A DNA stretch of 38,894 nt. Source: Clostridia bacterium. GTDB lineage: Bacteria; Bacillota; Clostridia; Oscillospirales; CAG-272. The position numbers were made by a program, and so were the translations under genes. The DNA lies in the NCBI GenBank assembly GCA_017483305.1, contig JAFULC010000021.1, positions 1-38,894 of the forward strand, in the 5' to 3' direction. The notes beneath the pieces are model-generated. The model did not search any database. It worked only from the letters and a program-made list of their open reading frames with translations, and was not told the DNA's origin. Shown piece after piece: positions 1-6,297 of the stretch. Numbering within the stretch: position 1 is the first letter of the stretch; each line of letters opens with the position of its first letter.

Positions 1-1
1 G

Positions 2-307
2 ACAGAGACAGAGACAGAGACCGAAACGAAAACCGAGACTGAAACCGAGACCGCGACTGAAACAGAGACTGCGACTGAAACAGAGAGCGAGGAAACCACT
101 GTGGGTGAGACCGAGGCGGAGACCGACGAGGAGACCGTGATCGACGAAACGACCGCTGTGCAGGAAACCACTGCTGACGAAGGTTCTACCGACAAGCCCT
201 CCGGAAGTGGATCGGGATGCTCGTCGAGTGTCTCCGGTGGATTTGCGATCGTGTCCGTCGCGGCTGTTGCGGCATTCGTTGCAATTCGTAAAAAGAGAGA
301 GCTTTGA
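2..307 (+). CDS. C-terminal end of a Thr/Glu-repeat surface protein (5' truncated)
   Basis: The frame is open from the first bases of the window, so this is the tail of a longer protein whose start lies outside. About the first 30 visible codons are a degenerate Thr-Glu repeat (TETETE, with TATE and TETK variants). An acidic Thr/Glu/Val stretch follows, then a Ser/Gly segment around SGSGSGCSSS, one hydrophobic helix of about 20 residues (GGFAIVSVAAVAAFVAI) and a basic tail RKKREL. This is the usual layout of a Gram-positive cell-surface protein: extracellular low-complexity stalk, anchor helix, cytoplasmic positive charge. There is no LPXTG motif. The Gly-Cys-Ser run before the helix is common in clostridial surface proteins as I remember them. 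The function of the missing ectodomain cannot be judged. The stop codon TGA lies at 305-307. Confidence 0.75.
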   Translation, partial: TETETETETKTETETETATETETATETESEETTVGETEAETDEETVIDETTAVQETTADEGSTDKPSGSGSGCSSSVSGGFAIVSVAAVAAFVAIRKKREL

Positions 308-333
308 TTTTCGCTTGATAAAAGATATATAAT
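304..333 (+). promoter_or_regulatory. Promoter for the SemiSWEET-like gene
   Basis: TTGATT at 304-309 and TATAAT at 328-333 are separated by 18 bases and sit 15 bases before the ATG at 349. The -35 box overlaps the stop codon of the preceding gene. The leader would be very short, roughly 8-10 bases. Confidence 0.45.
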
Positions 334-348
334 CCTTTGGAGAGAGCT

Positions 349-663
349 ATGGCGGAATTTTTAGAGATCGTTATGATCGTCAGCTTCGGAGTGTCCTGGC
401 CGATGAACGTGATCAAGTCCTACAAGGCGAGGACGACGAAGGGAAAGAGCCTTGCATTTATGCTACTGATCTTATTCGGATATGTTGCGGGTATTACCTC
501 GAAGTTCGTAAATGAGAGCTATATGGCGGATATCGGGCATAAATGGTACGTGTTATTCTTCTATATTCTGAACTTTATAATGGTCAGCGCGGATCTTTGC
601 CTTTATATTCGTAATTATAGACTCGACAAGCGAAGAGCTGCTGAAACTGAGGAGAACACTTAA
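349..663 (+). CDS. SemiSWEET/PQ-loop-like small membrane protein
   Basis: The protein has 104 residues and three predicted membrane helices (about residues 3-20, 36-53 and 68-88) with a basic C-terminal tail. The first helix ends in SWPMNVIKSYKARTTKGKSL, which matches the PQ-loop pattern (proline in helix 1, Tyr-Lys and a Thr/Ser-rich turn) of SemiSWEETs, although Met stands where Gln is usual. SemiSWEETs are half-size sugar transporters of about 90-100 residues that work as dimers; substrate and direction cannot be read from sequence. The ATG at 349 is chosen over the upstream in-frame TTG at 337 because GGAGAG at 339-344 is placed correctly for it. The product lies in the cytoplasmic membrane. 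Confidence 0.7.
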   Translation: MAEFLEIVMIVSFGVSWPMNVIKSYKARTTKGKSLAFMLLILFGYVAGITSKFVNESYMADIGHKWYVLFFYILNFIMVSADLCLYIRNYRLDKRRAAETEENT

Positions 664-726
664 TTTTCTCGCGAAAAATCATCGACAAATATTTGTGCCG
701 CGCACGGCGGCAGGATGGAGATCAAT
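661..726 (+). repeat. Dispersed 5'-leader element, copy E
   Basis: This degenerate copy stands immediately before the DUF4886 gene. It has AATTTTC...GAAAAATC in place of the first hairpin, the block ATCGACAAATATTTGTG, a GC-rich hairpin (GCCGC/GCGGC, about 697-712) and ATGGAGATC, which supplies the Shine-Dalgarno. It aligns with copies A, B, C and D at the linker, the hairpin and the GGAGA. Confidence 0.55.
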
Positions 727-1449
727 ATGAATATACTTGCCATTGGAAACAGCTTTTCGGAGGATGCGACGAGATATCTGCACGGTATCGCACGGGCAGA
801 CGGTGTTTATACCGAGGTGCTCGGTGCGGCGATCGGCGGTTGCTCGTTTGAGTGGCATTACCGCAATATGCTTGCTGACCGCAAGGATTATATGCTTTTC
901 TTTAACGGATCCTATACAGGATTCAAGATCACGCTCAAGGAGGCTTTGCTGTCGCGCGAGTGGGACGTTATAACCATTCAGCAGGTCAGCCATCTGAGCT
1001 TCAATAAGGACACTTATCAGCCGTATGCGACCGCGCTTGCTTCCTACATCAGACAGCTTGCTCCTAAGGCGAGGCTTTTGCTTCAGCAGACCTGGGCTTA
1101 TGAGGAGGGAACTGACCGTCTTCACAATATTGCGGGATATCGGACGGGCGAGACTATGCTTGCCGATATTAAACGCGCTTACAGTGAGATCTGTGAGGAG
1201 GTCGGCTTTGACGGTATTATTCCGTCGGGCGAGCTTTTCGGAAAGCTGCTTGAAAACGGCATTCCTCGTGTGCACAGAGATACTTTTCACGCGACGCTTG
1301 GTCTTGGCAGATATGCGCTTGGGCTTTTGTGGTATCGCATGTTGACCGGAAAGAGCGTGGCAGATAACAAATTCTGCGACTTTGACGAGCCTATCTCGGA
1401 CGAGGAGATCGCGATCGTTAAAAGATGCGTTGATTCGTTTGAGGTGTAA
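727..1449 (+). CDS. DUF4886 SGNH-type hydrolase
   Basis: The protein has 240 residues. Its N-terminus, ILAIGNSFSEDA, is the hallmark of the DUF4886 branch of SGNH/GDSL hydrolases, with Ser9 in GNSFS as the expected nucleophile. Near residue 190 the sequence RDTFHATLG supplies the Asp-x-x-His pair that completes the triad. QQVSHLS around residue 90 fits the block with the oxyanion-hole residue. Members are thought to be carbohydrate esterases; the substrate is unknown here. There is no signal peptide, so it is probably cytoplasmic. The ATG at 727 is preferred to the in-frame ATG at 715 because GGAG at 717-720 lies six bases before it, inside repeat copy E. Confidence 0.8.
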   Translation: MNILAIGNSFSEDATRYLHGIARADGVYTEVLGAAIGGCSFEWHYRNMLADRKDYMLFFNGSYTGFKITLKEALLSREWDVITIQQVSHLSFNKDTYQPYATALASYIRQLAPKARLLLQQTWAYEEGTDRLHNIAGYRTGETMLADIKRAYSEICEEVGFDGIIPSGELFGKLLENGIPRVHRDTFHATLGLGRYALGLLWYRMLTGKSVADNKFCDFDEPISDEEIAIVKRCVDSFEV

Positions 1450-1458
1450 CGTATATAT

Positions 1459-1492
1459 AAAAAGGACTGAGCATTTTTGCTCAGTCCTTTTT
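1459..1492. terminator. Bidirectional rho-independent terminator
   Basis: A perfect 15-base stem (AAAAAGGACTGAGCA with its complement) around a four-base T loop lies between two convergent genes. It has an A-tract on one side and a T-tract on the other, so it can end both transcripts. Confidence 0.9.
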
Positions 1493-1496
1493 GTAT

Positions 1497-2390
1497 TTAC
1501 ATATTGTATACGGGGTCGAGCTGCTTAAGCTCGTTGAAGGTGTCGATCTCGATGATGTCCGCAAACGTGCAGGGGCGCACACTTATTTTATAGTGATCGA
1601 TACAATGGTCTAATGCGACCTGATCCCAATAAAGCTGTTTGCCGCCGGGCAGGTTGTAGACCTTTTCAATGTCCTTTTCAAGACGGGCGCCGTTCTCGTC
1701 GTTCCAATAGGAGATTCCGAACATGTGGTAGCAGTTCGTGCCACCGAGCGCAAGGTTTTTGATGTATCCCGCACTGTTGACGTTGAAGCACCAGTCCTCT
1801 GTGAGATTGGTGGGAACTCCGAGGTAATTCGTGGAGTACTGATATTTCGTGATCAGCTTGGGATTGTAGAGCAGAAGGTCGGATTCAAAAACGTAGCTGT
1901 TTTTAAGCAGGTGGCGCGCGCAATACGCGGAGGAGATGTTGTTCGTTTCGTTGAAGACCTTATTTTCGATGAATTTGATGGTCGGGTATTTAAGTAAGAG
2001 CTGGTCGAACTGCTCGGAGAGGTAGCCGCGCACAAGATAGATCTCCTCAATGCCGATTGCCGTTACGGCATCAAGCAGAGAATCGATGATGCGCTTGCCC
2101 TTGACTCTTACTAAGGGCTTGGGAGTATTGAGGGTTATGGGCACGAGGCGCGAGCCGAAGCCTGCCGCCATAAAGACTGCGCGCTTTACGCGATAAGGCT
2201 CGAGGGCGTTGATTCCTGCCTCTGTGATCGCGCCGTTTTCGATGAGTCCGCTTGCGCTAAGCTCGGTCATAAGCTTATTTGTTGTGCCGAGAGAAATATC
2301 CGTATGCTCGGCTATCTCGCGCTGTGACAGGGCGGTGCGCTTGCTTTCCATATATACTAAAATATCAAATTGCTTTTTGGAGAGGGTCAT
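1497..2390 (-). CDS. Winged-helix / LicC-like CTP:phosphate nucleotidyltransferase fusion
   Basis: The protein has 297 residues. Residues 1-60 form a MarR-like winged helix (QREIAEHTDISLGTTNKLMTEL looks like the recognition-helix region). Residues 67-297 are a nucleotidyltransferase with the signature AAGFGSRLVP and NTPKPLV, a metal-site Asp in ESDLLL, and a late YWDQVALDH motif resembling LicC. The LicC family transfers CMP from CTP to phosphocholine; the related PntC uses 2-aminoethylphosphonate. Either substrate is possible. It is the last gene of the importer operon and its ATG overlaps the permease stop by four bases (ATGA), implying translational coupling. The product is cytoplasmic. 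Whether the winged helix binds DNA or senses the substrate is unknown. Confidence 0.8.
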   Translation of the reverse strand: MTLSKKQFDILVYMESKRTALSQREIAEHTDISLGTTNKLMTELSASGLIENGAITEAGINALEPYRVKRAVFMAAGFGSRLVPITLNTPKPLVRVKGKRIIDSLLDAVTAIGIEEIYLVRGYLSEQFDQLLLKYPTIKFIENKVFNETNNISSAYCARHLLKNSYVFESDLLLYNPKLITKYQYSTNYLGVPTNLTEDWCFNVNSAGYIKNLALGGTNCYHMFGISYWNDENGARLEKDIEKVYNLPGGKQLYWDQVALDHCIDHYKISVRPCTFADIIEIDTFNELKQLDPVYNM

Positions 2391-4006
2391 ATTCTTTCCT
2401 TTCTCGGTCTCTTTTTTGCGGTTATTGCCATGTTTACAAGGCTTAAAAGTCCCTTGAGCAAAATATTTGTTATAAGTATCATCAGAGATACTACTGCGGC
2501 GAGCTCCATGCCGCCCACGCTATCCTTGAACTGCGAGATCATAAGCGAGATCGGGCGGGTAGTGGTGGTTGCCAGGAACGACACCGCCGAGATGGTCATC
2601 ATACAGTTGACGAACAGATAAGAGAACATTTCGCTTATTGTCGAGACATTTTGCGGTATGAACACATCCTTGAGCATCCGCATACGGCTGATGCCGAGCG
2701 TTTGTCCTACCGATTCGAGATTTTCGTTCATCTTTCCGAACGAGTTGTACATCATAAGGTAGGGCGAGGACATAAAGTGCGCTACATTGACCATTATTAT
2801 GATGACTACCGTGCCGTAGACCACGGTTTCCTTGAAGGTCATAGCATAGGAGAGACCAAGGACAAGTCCCGGGATCGCCATAAAGGTCAGGACCATCAGG
2901 TGAATGAGCCGTGAGATCGACGAGCGCATTCTTGCCGTTAGATAGGCGGTAATATAAGAGAGCGCGGTGCCCACAAGCGCCGTTACGAGTGCGATTATAA
3001 GAGAATTGGTCAGATATTCGAGTCCGCGTTGGTCGATCATGTAGCTTATCTGATCGAGGGTGAAGGTCATATCTCTGGGATAGGAGACCACGAACGCCTG
3101 AATTGCAAATGAAATTATGGGGAGCGCGACTATGCAGGATACAAGGGTGCAAAAGGAGAATGCCACTATATTTGTTGCGAGAGTTGTTTTTTTCGTTTCT
3201 GCCTTTTTGACGAAGGCTGACGTGCCTTTTTCCTTGTTGAGAAGGTCGGTGACAAACGCGACGATTGCGGGAACTAACAAAAAGAGCGCATATACTATGC
3301 TTTTTCCAAAGCTTCCGCCCGATGCTGCCGCGACCTCGGTGAACATAAGCGAGGAGATCGTGTAGGTCTTTCCGCCGATTAGGACAGGGACACCGTAGTC
3401 GGTGACAATGAGGGAAAAGGTGCTGAAGATCGTTGCGATCAAAGGCTTTTTCAGATAGGGCAGGGAAATGTTCAAGAACTGACGCGCTTTGCTTATGCCG
3501 AGCACATCTGCCGCCTCGTAGACCGACAAATCCTCGTATTTGAGGACGTCTGCGAGCATAATGTAGGCAACGGGGAAGGCGTACATTACCGATCCTGCCA
3601 CGATGCCGACAGGACCGTAGATCGACGGAGTTCCGAAAAGGCGGGTCAGAATGCCGTTATTGCCGAAAAGCGTGGTAAGACCGATGCCGTGGGATATCGA
3701 GGGGATGAGCATCGGCACAGTCAGAAGAATACTGAAAAATCTTTTGCCTGCGATATTGGTGCGGACTGTACATAGCGCCAGCAGGTATGCCACTATCACA
3801 CTGATCGCGGTTGCGATGAGTGATAGGACAATTGAATTTTTCAGAGCATCTCCAAAGAGCGGAGAGGCGAAGACCGTTTCAAAGTCCGAGGCTCTGATTC
3901 CCGAAAACATACGGATGATCGGCAGGATCACGAGGATCAGAAGGATGAGAAGCACGGCAAGCTTTATGGGTAGCGAAAAGGTTGCGGTGCGATTTTTTCT
4001 TGTCAT
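2387..4006 (-). CDS. ABC importer permease, two fused BPD_transp_1 domains
   Basis: The protein has 539 residues and about twelve membrane helices, arranged as two tandem binding-protein-dependent permease domains. Each carries an EAA-type loop: YEAADVLGISKARQFLNISLPYLKKP in the first half and LESVGQTLGISRMRMLKDVFIPQNV in the second. Fused permeases of this kind belong to the iron(III)/thiamine/2-aminoethylphosphonate group (FbpB, ThiP, PhnU2-like). It forms the membrane channel for the ATPase and lipoprotein encoded upstream. The stop codon overlaps the next gene's start. The transported compound cannot be decided from the sequence. Confidence 0.88.
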   Translation of the reverse strand: MTRKNRTATFSLPIKLAVLLILLILVILPIIRMFSGIRASDFETVFASPLFGDALKNSIVLSLIATAISVIVAYLLALCTVRTNIAGKRFFSILLTVPMLIPSISHGIGLTTLFGNNGILTRLFGTPSIYGPVGIVAGSVMYAFPVAYIMLADVLKYEDLSVYEAADVLGISKARQFLNISLPYLKKPLIATIFSTFSLIVTDYGVPVLIGGKTYTISSLMFTEVAAASGGSFGKSIVYALFLLVPAIVAFVTDLLNKEKGTSAFVKKAETKKTTLATNIVAFSFCTLVSCIVALPIISFAIQAFVVSYPRDMTFTLDQISYMIDQRGLEYLTNSLIIALVTALVGTALSYITAYLTARMRSSISRLIHLMVLTFMAIPGLVLGLSYAMTFKETVVYGTVVIIIMVNVAHFMSSPYLMMYNSFGKMNENLESVGQTLGISRMRMLKDVFIPQNVSTISEMFSYLFVNCMMTISAVSFLATTTTRPISLMISQFKDSVGGMELAAVVSLMILITNILLKGLLSLVNMAITAKKRPRKERI

Positions 4007-4026
4007 AGGGTCAGATTCCTTTCCGA

Positions 4027-4824
4027 TCAGTCGTTTTGCGCGCCCGAGGCGGCATATTTGGAAAGCGAATCGATCTTTTTATAAAGATTGCCTACGACGA
4101 AGTCCTTGACGTATTCGTCGGCGGGGCTGCTGATGATCTCCTTCGGGGTGCCGATCTGCACGATGTGTGCCTTATCCATGACGATAATGCGGTCGGAGAG
4201 GGCAAACGCCTCCTCCTGATCGTGCGTGATGTAGATCATGGTTGTGCCGAAGTCCTTCTGTATCTGCTTGATTACGTCGCGGAGCTGAAGTCTGGTCGCT
4301 ACGTCGAGCGCCGACATAGGCTCGTCGAAGAGCATGATCGAGGGGTTATGGATGAGCGTTCTTGCGATCGCGACTCTTTGCTGCTGACCGCCCGAAAGCT
4401 CGCTTGGGTATTTGTCCTTCAGCTCCCGTATGCCGAGAAGCCCGAGCATTTCAAGGGCGCGGCTTGTAATCTCGGATTTGGTAGCGGTCTTTTCCTTTTT
4501 TGCTTTAAGATAAGCCGCGTAAACCACGTTGCCGAGCACGGTCATATTTTCAAAGAGCGCGTAATTCTGGAATACAATTCCCATTGAACGCGCGGCGGCG
4601 GGGGCTGTGGTTATGTCCTTGCCGTCGAGATATATATTGCCCTCTGTGGGCTCGAGGAGTCCGATCAGGATTCGGAGAAGGGTCGTTTTTCCGCAGCCCG
4701 AGGGGCCGAGGATCGAAACAAACTCTCCCTCGTAGATATCCGCACTTACGTTATCAAGTGCGGGATGCGAGGCGTTTTTGTCGTATTTTTTTGTGAGATT
4801 TTTAATTGAAAGCTTGATTTCCAT
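4027..4824 (-). CDS. ABC importer ATP-binding protein (Fe3+/spermidine/AEP type)
   Basis: The protein has 265 residues from the chosen start and is a full nucleotide-binding domain: Walker [11 protein letters not shown]-loop QNYALF, signature LSGGQQQR, Walker B IMLFDEP and switch His in THDQEE. It belongs to the PotA/FbpC/PhnT class but lacks the long C-terminal TOBE regulatory domain, ending soon after the catalytic core. The start at 4824 shares its A with the stop TGA of the lipoprotein gene (TGATG). An alternative in-frame ATG at 4839 adds five residues and would overlap the upstream gene. It energises uptake through the fused permease. Confidence 0.9.
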   Translation of the reverse strand: MEIKLSIKNLTKKYDKNASHPALDNVSADIYEGEFVSILGPSGCGKTTLLRILIGLLEPTEGNIYLDGKDITTAPAAARSMGIVFQNYALFENMTVLGNVVYAAYLKAKKEKTATKSEITSRALEMLGLLGIRELKDKYPSELSGGQQQRVAIARTLIHNPSIMLFDEPMSALDVATRLQLRDVIKQIQKDFGTTMIYITHDQEEAFALSDRIIVMDKAHIVQIGTPKEIISSPADEYVKDFVVGNLYKKIDSLSKYAASGAQND

Positions 4825-5822
4825 CAGCTGAGATTCCATTTGCTCAAAAGCTGAGCCTTCCTTTCGGGTGTGTTGTTTGTCATGTTGGAGTAGGTGACGC
4901 TTGCGGGGAAGTTCTCGATGGTGAAGTCCTTGTCCTTATAGAGCTTTTCGGGATAAAAGAGCTCGCACATTTCCTCGGTGATGTCATTGACGAGGAAATC
5001 AAAGACCTCCATAACTGCGGGGTCGGTCTCGTTGCCTGCAATGATTGCCTGTCCGTAAAGCGAGTAGGGAGCGCCCTCCTCAAAGAAAAGGATCTTAAGG
5101 TTTGCACCCTCGTTGATCTGCTGAACGGCGTGGGATATCATGCCGAATCCGATAGCGACCTCCTTTGTGATGAGCTTGTTTACGGGACCCGAGCCCGAGG
5201 ACTCGAACGCCAATATATTCTCGGAGAGCTTGTCGAAATAGTCGAGAGCCTCATCCTCGCCCCACTCGTTTACGAGCGAGAGAAGGAACATATAACCCGT
5301 GCCCGAGGTCTTGGGGTTGGACATAGAGATAAGACCCTGATACTGAGGGTCGAGCAGATCGGCATAGCAGGTAGGCTCGTCGAGCCCTCTTTCGTTTATA
5401 ACGTCCATATTAAGAATGATCGCGCCGCCGTTACGAAGCTCGGGGGCATAGTATTGGCTTACGGTGGTGTCCTCGACGAAATTGCTGAAATCTATCACAT
5501 TCGTGAGATCGGCAAAGATGCCGAGGCTTGCAAGATCTGCGGCGTTGCCGTATTCAAGGTCGTGGGTGATGTGACATTCAACACTTGTGCCCGCTGCCTT
5601 CATAAGAGACGCCTGGTCGCCACTCGATTTGTATTCTATTCTGACGTCGTAGTCAGGGAATTGCTCCTTCATGCGCTTATTCATATAGTCGATGCGGAAG
5701 CTTTCGGCGCTTGTGTAGATAATGATGGTTTTCTTTGAAGAGCAGCCGACAAAGGCGAGGCAGCTCAGGGCGATTATAAGTGCTATTGCAAGTGCCAGAG
5801 TTCTTTTCATCATAGTTTTCAT
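4824..5822 (-). CDS. Solute-binding lipoprotein of the importer (Fe3+/AEP-like)
   Basis: The protein has 332 residues. The signal peptide of about 26 residues ends in the lipobox AFVGC followed by SSKK, so the mature protein is a lipid-anchored receptor on the outer face of the membrane. The fold resembles class-II periplasmic binding proteins for iron(III) or 2-aminoethylphosphonate: IIIYTSAESF at the mature N-terminus, then AAGTSVECHITHDLEYG, SNPKTSGTGY and FESSGSGPVN, which look like small-anion loops. First gene of a four-gene operon. AAAGGAAA lies about eight bases before the ATG. The Ser/Thr/Gly-rich pocket loops favour a phosphate- or phosphonate-bearing ligand, but this is inference. 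Confidence 0.85.
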   Translation of the reverse strand: MKTMMKRTLALAIALIIALSCLAFVGCSSKKTIIIYTSAESFRIDYMNKRMKEQFPDYDVRIEYKSSGDQASLMKAAGTSVECHITHDLEYGNAADLASLGIFADLTNVIDFSNFVEDTTVSQYYAPELRNGGAIILNMDVINERGLDEPTCYADLLDPQYQGLISMSNPKTSGTGYMFLLSLVNEWGEDEALDYFDKLSENILAFESSGSGPVNKLITKEVAIGFGMISHAVQQINEGANLKILFFEEGAPYSLYGQAIIAGNETDPAVMEVFDFLVNDITEEMCELFYPEKLYKDKDFTIENFPASVTYSNMTNNTPERKAQLLSKWNLS

Positions 5823-5841
5823 GGTTGGTTTCCTTTCTTGT

Positions 5842-5957
5842 GTTCAATTTTTGATTGTGAACGGTTGAATTTGAACGGGGATGGCCCGAAAAAGAACGCA
5901 AAAACGGCAAATCTCGCCCTCTGTTCAATTCAGAGGGCAAAATTTGCTATTTTGAAC
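5842..5957. promoter_or_regulatory. Cluster of GTTCAA/TTGAAC sites before the importer operon
   Basis: Four copies of the six-base site lie in this 116-base stretch: GTTCAA at 5842-5847 and 5923-5928, TTGAAC at 5871-5876 and 5952-5957. They could form an operator, but no clear -35/-10 pair is visible between the small gene and the lipoprotein gene. The function is inferred. Confidence 0.25.
5907..5947 (-). terminator. Terminator after the small membrane protein gene
   Basis: A hairpin GCCCTCTG/CAGAGGGC (5916-5938, seven-base loop) is extended by GCAAAT/ATTTGC outside a three-base internal loop. Reading on the minus strand it is followed by a T-rich stretch (5891-5904). It would separate the 5975-6193 gene from the importer operon. 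Confidence 0.5.
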
Positions 5958-5974
5958 GAATCGTTGTTGCTTTG

Positions 5975-6193
5975 TCACTGAGAGTCGGACTCGGTGTTGA
6001 TTACCAGGTCTTCTTCTACCTCTTTATTGGCATTTTCGTCAATGTGGAGCACGTTTGCTACCTTTTTCTTTGCTTTTCTCCAGAAGATAACGGCGGCAGC
6101 GCCAACGGCAATCACGATGCCGCTTATAGACGTAATAATAACCGTCGTAGCTGCGGGATCGATGTACATTGCGGTCATAGGAAGTATCGTCAT
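5975..6193 (-). CDS. Small single-pass membrane protein
   Basis: The protein has 72 residues. One hydrophobic helix (about residues 17-38, VIITSISGIVIAVGAAAVIF) is followed by a basic patch WRKAKKK and an acidic tail. The N-terminus contains MYIDPAATT, which resembles the YIDPGTG motif I recall in short membrane proteins near envelope-polymer genes; this was not checked. AAGGAG lies eight bases before the ATG and a near-consensus promoter lies upstream, so the gene is real and separately transcribed. It directly follows the YidC-glycerophosphotransferase gene, which hints at a role in the same envelope machinery. No function is assigned. Confidence 0.7.
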   Translation of the reverse strand: MTILPMTAMYIDPAATTVIITSISGIVIAVGAAAVIFWRKAKKKVANVLHIDENANKEVEEDLVINTESDSQ

Positions 6194-6268
6194 GCTTATT
6201 CTCCTTATTATGTGGATATTATAGAATCTTCGCGTTCAGAAAACGCGTTTTTTTATCCGTACATGAGC

Positions 6269-6297
6269 ATTATAACACATCCTTGACCGTATGTCAA
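6269..6297 (-). promoter_or_regulatory. Strong sigma-A promoter for the small membrane protein
   Basis: On the minus strand, TTGACA (6297-6292) and TATAAT (6274-6269) are both consensus and separated by 17 bases. The -35 box overlaps the stop codon of the upstream YidC-fusion gene. The leader of about 70 bases contains a small CGCGTT/AACGCG hairpin. Confidence 0.8.

Noticed and set aside
2-100. Short tandem repeat at the window start as a DNA repeat of interest
   Set aside because: It is the codon-level reflection of the Thr-Glu repeat in the surface protein.
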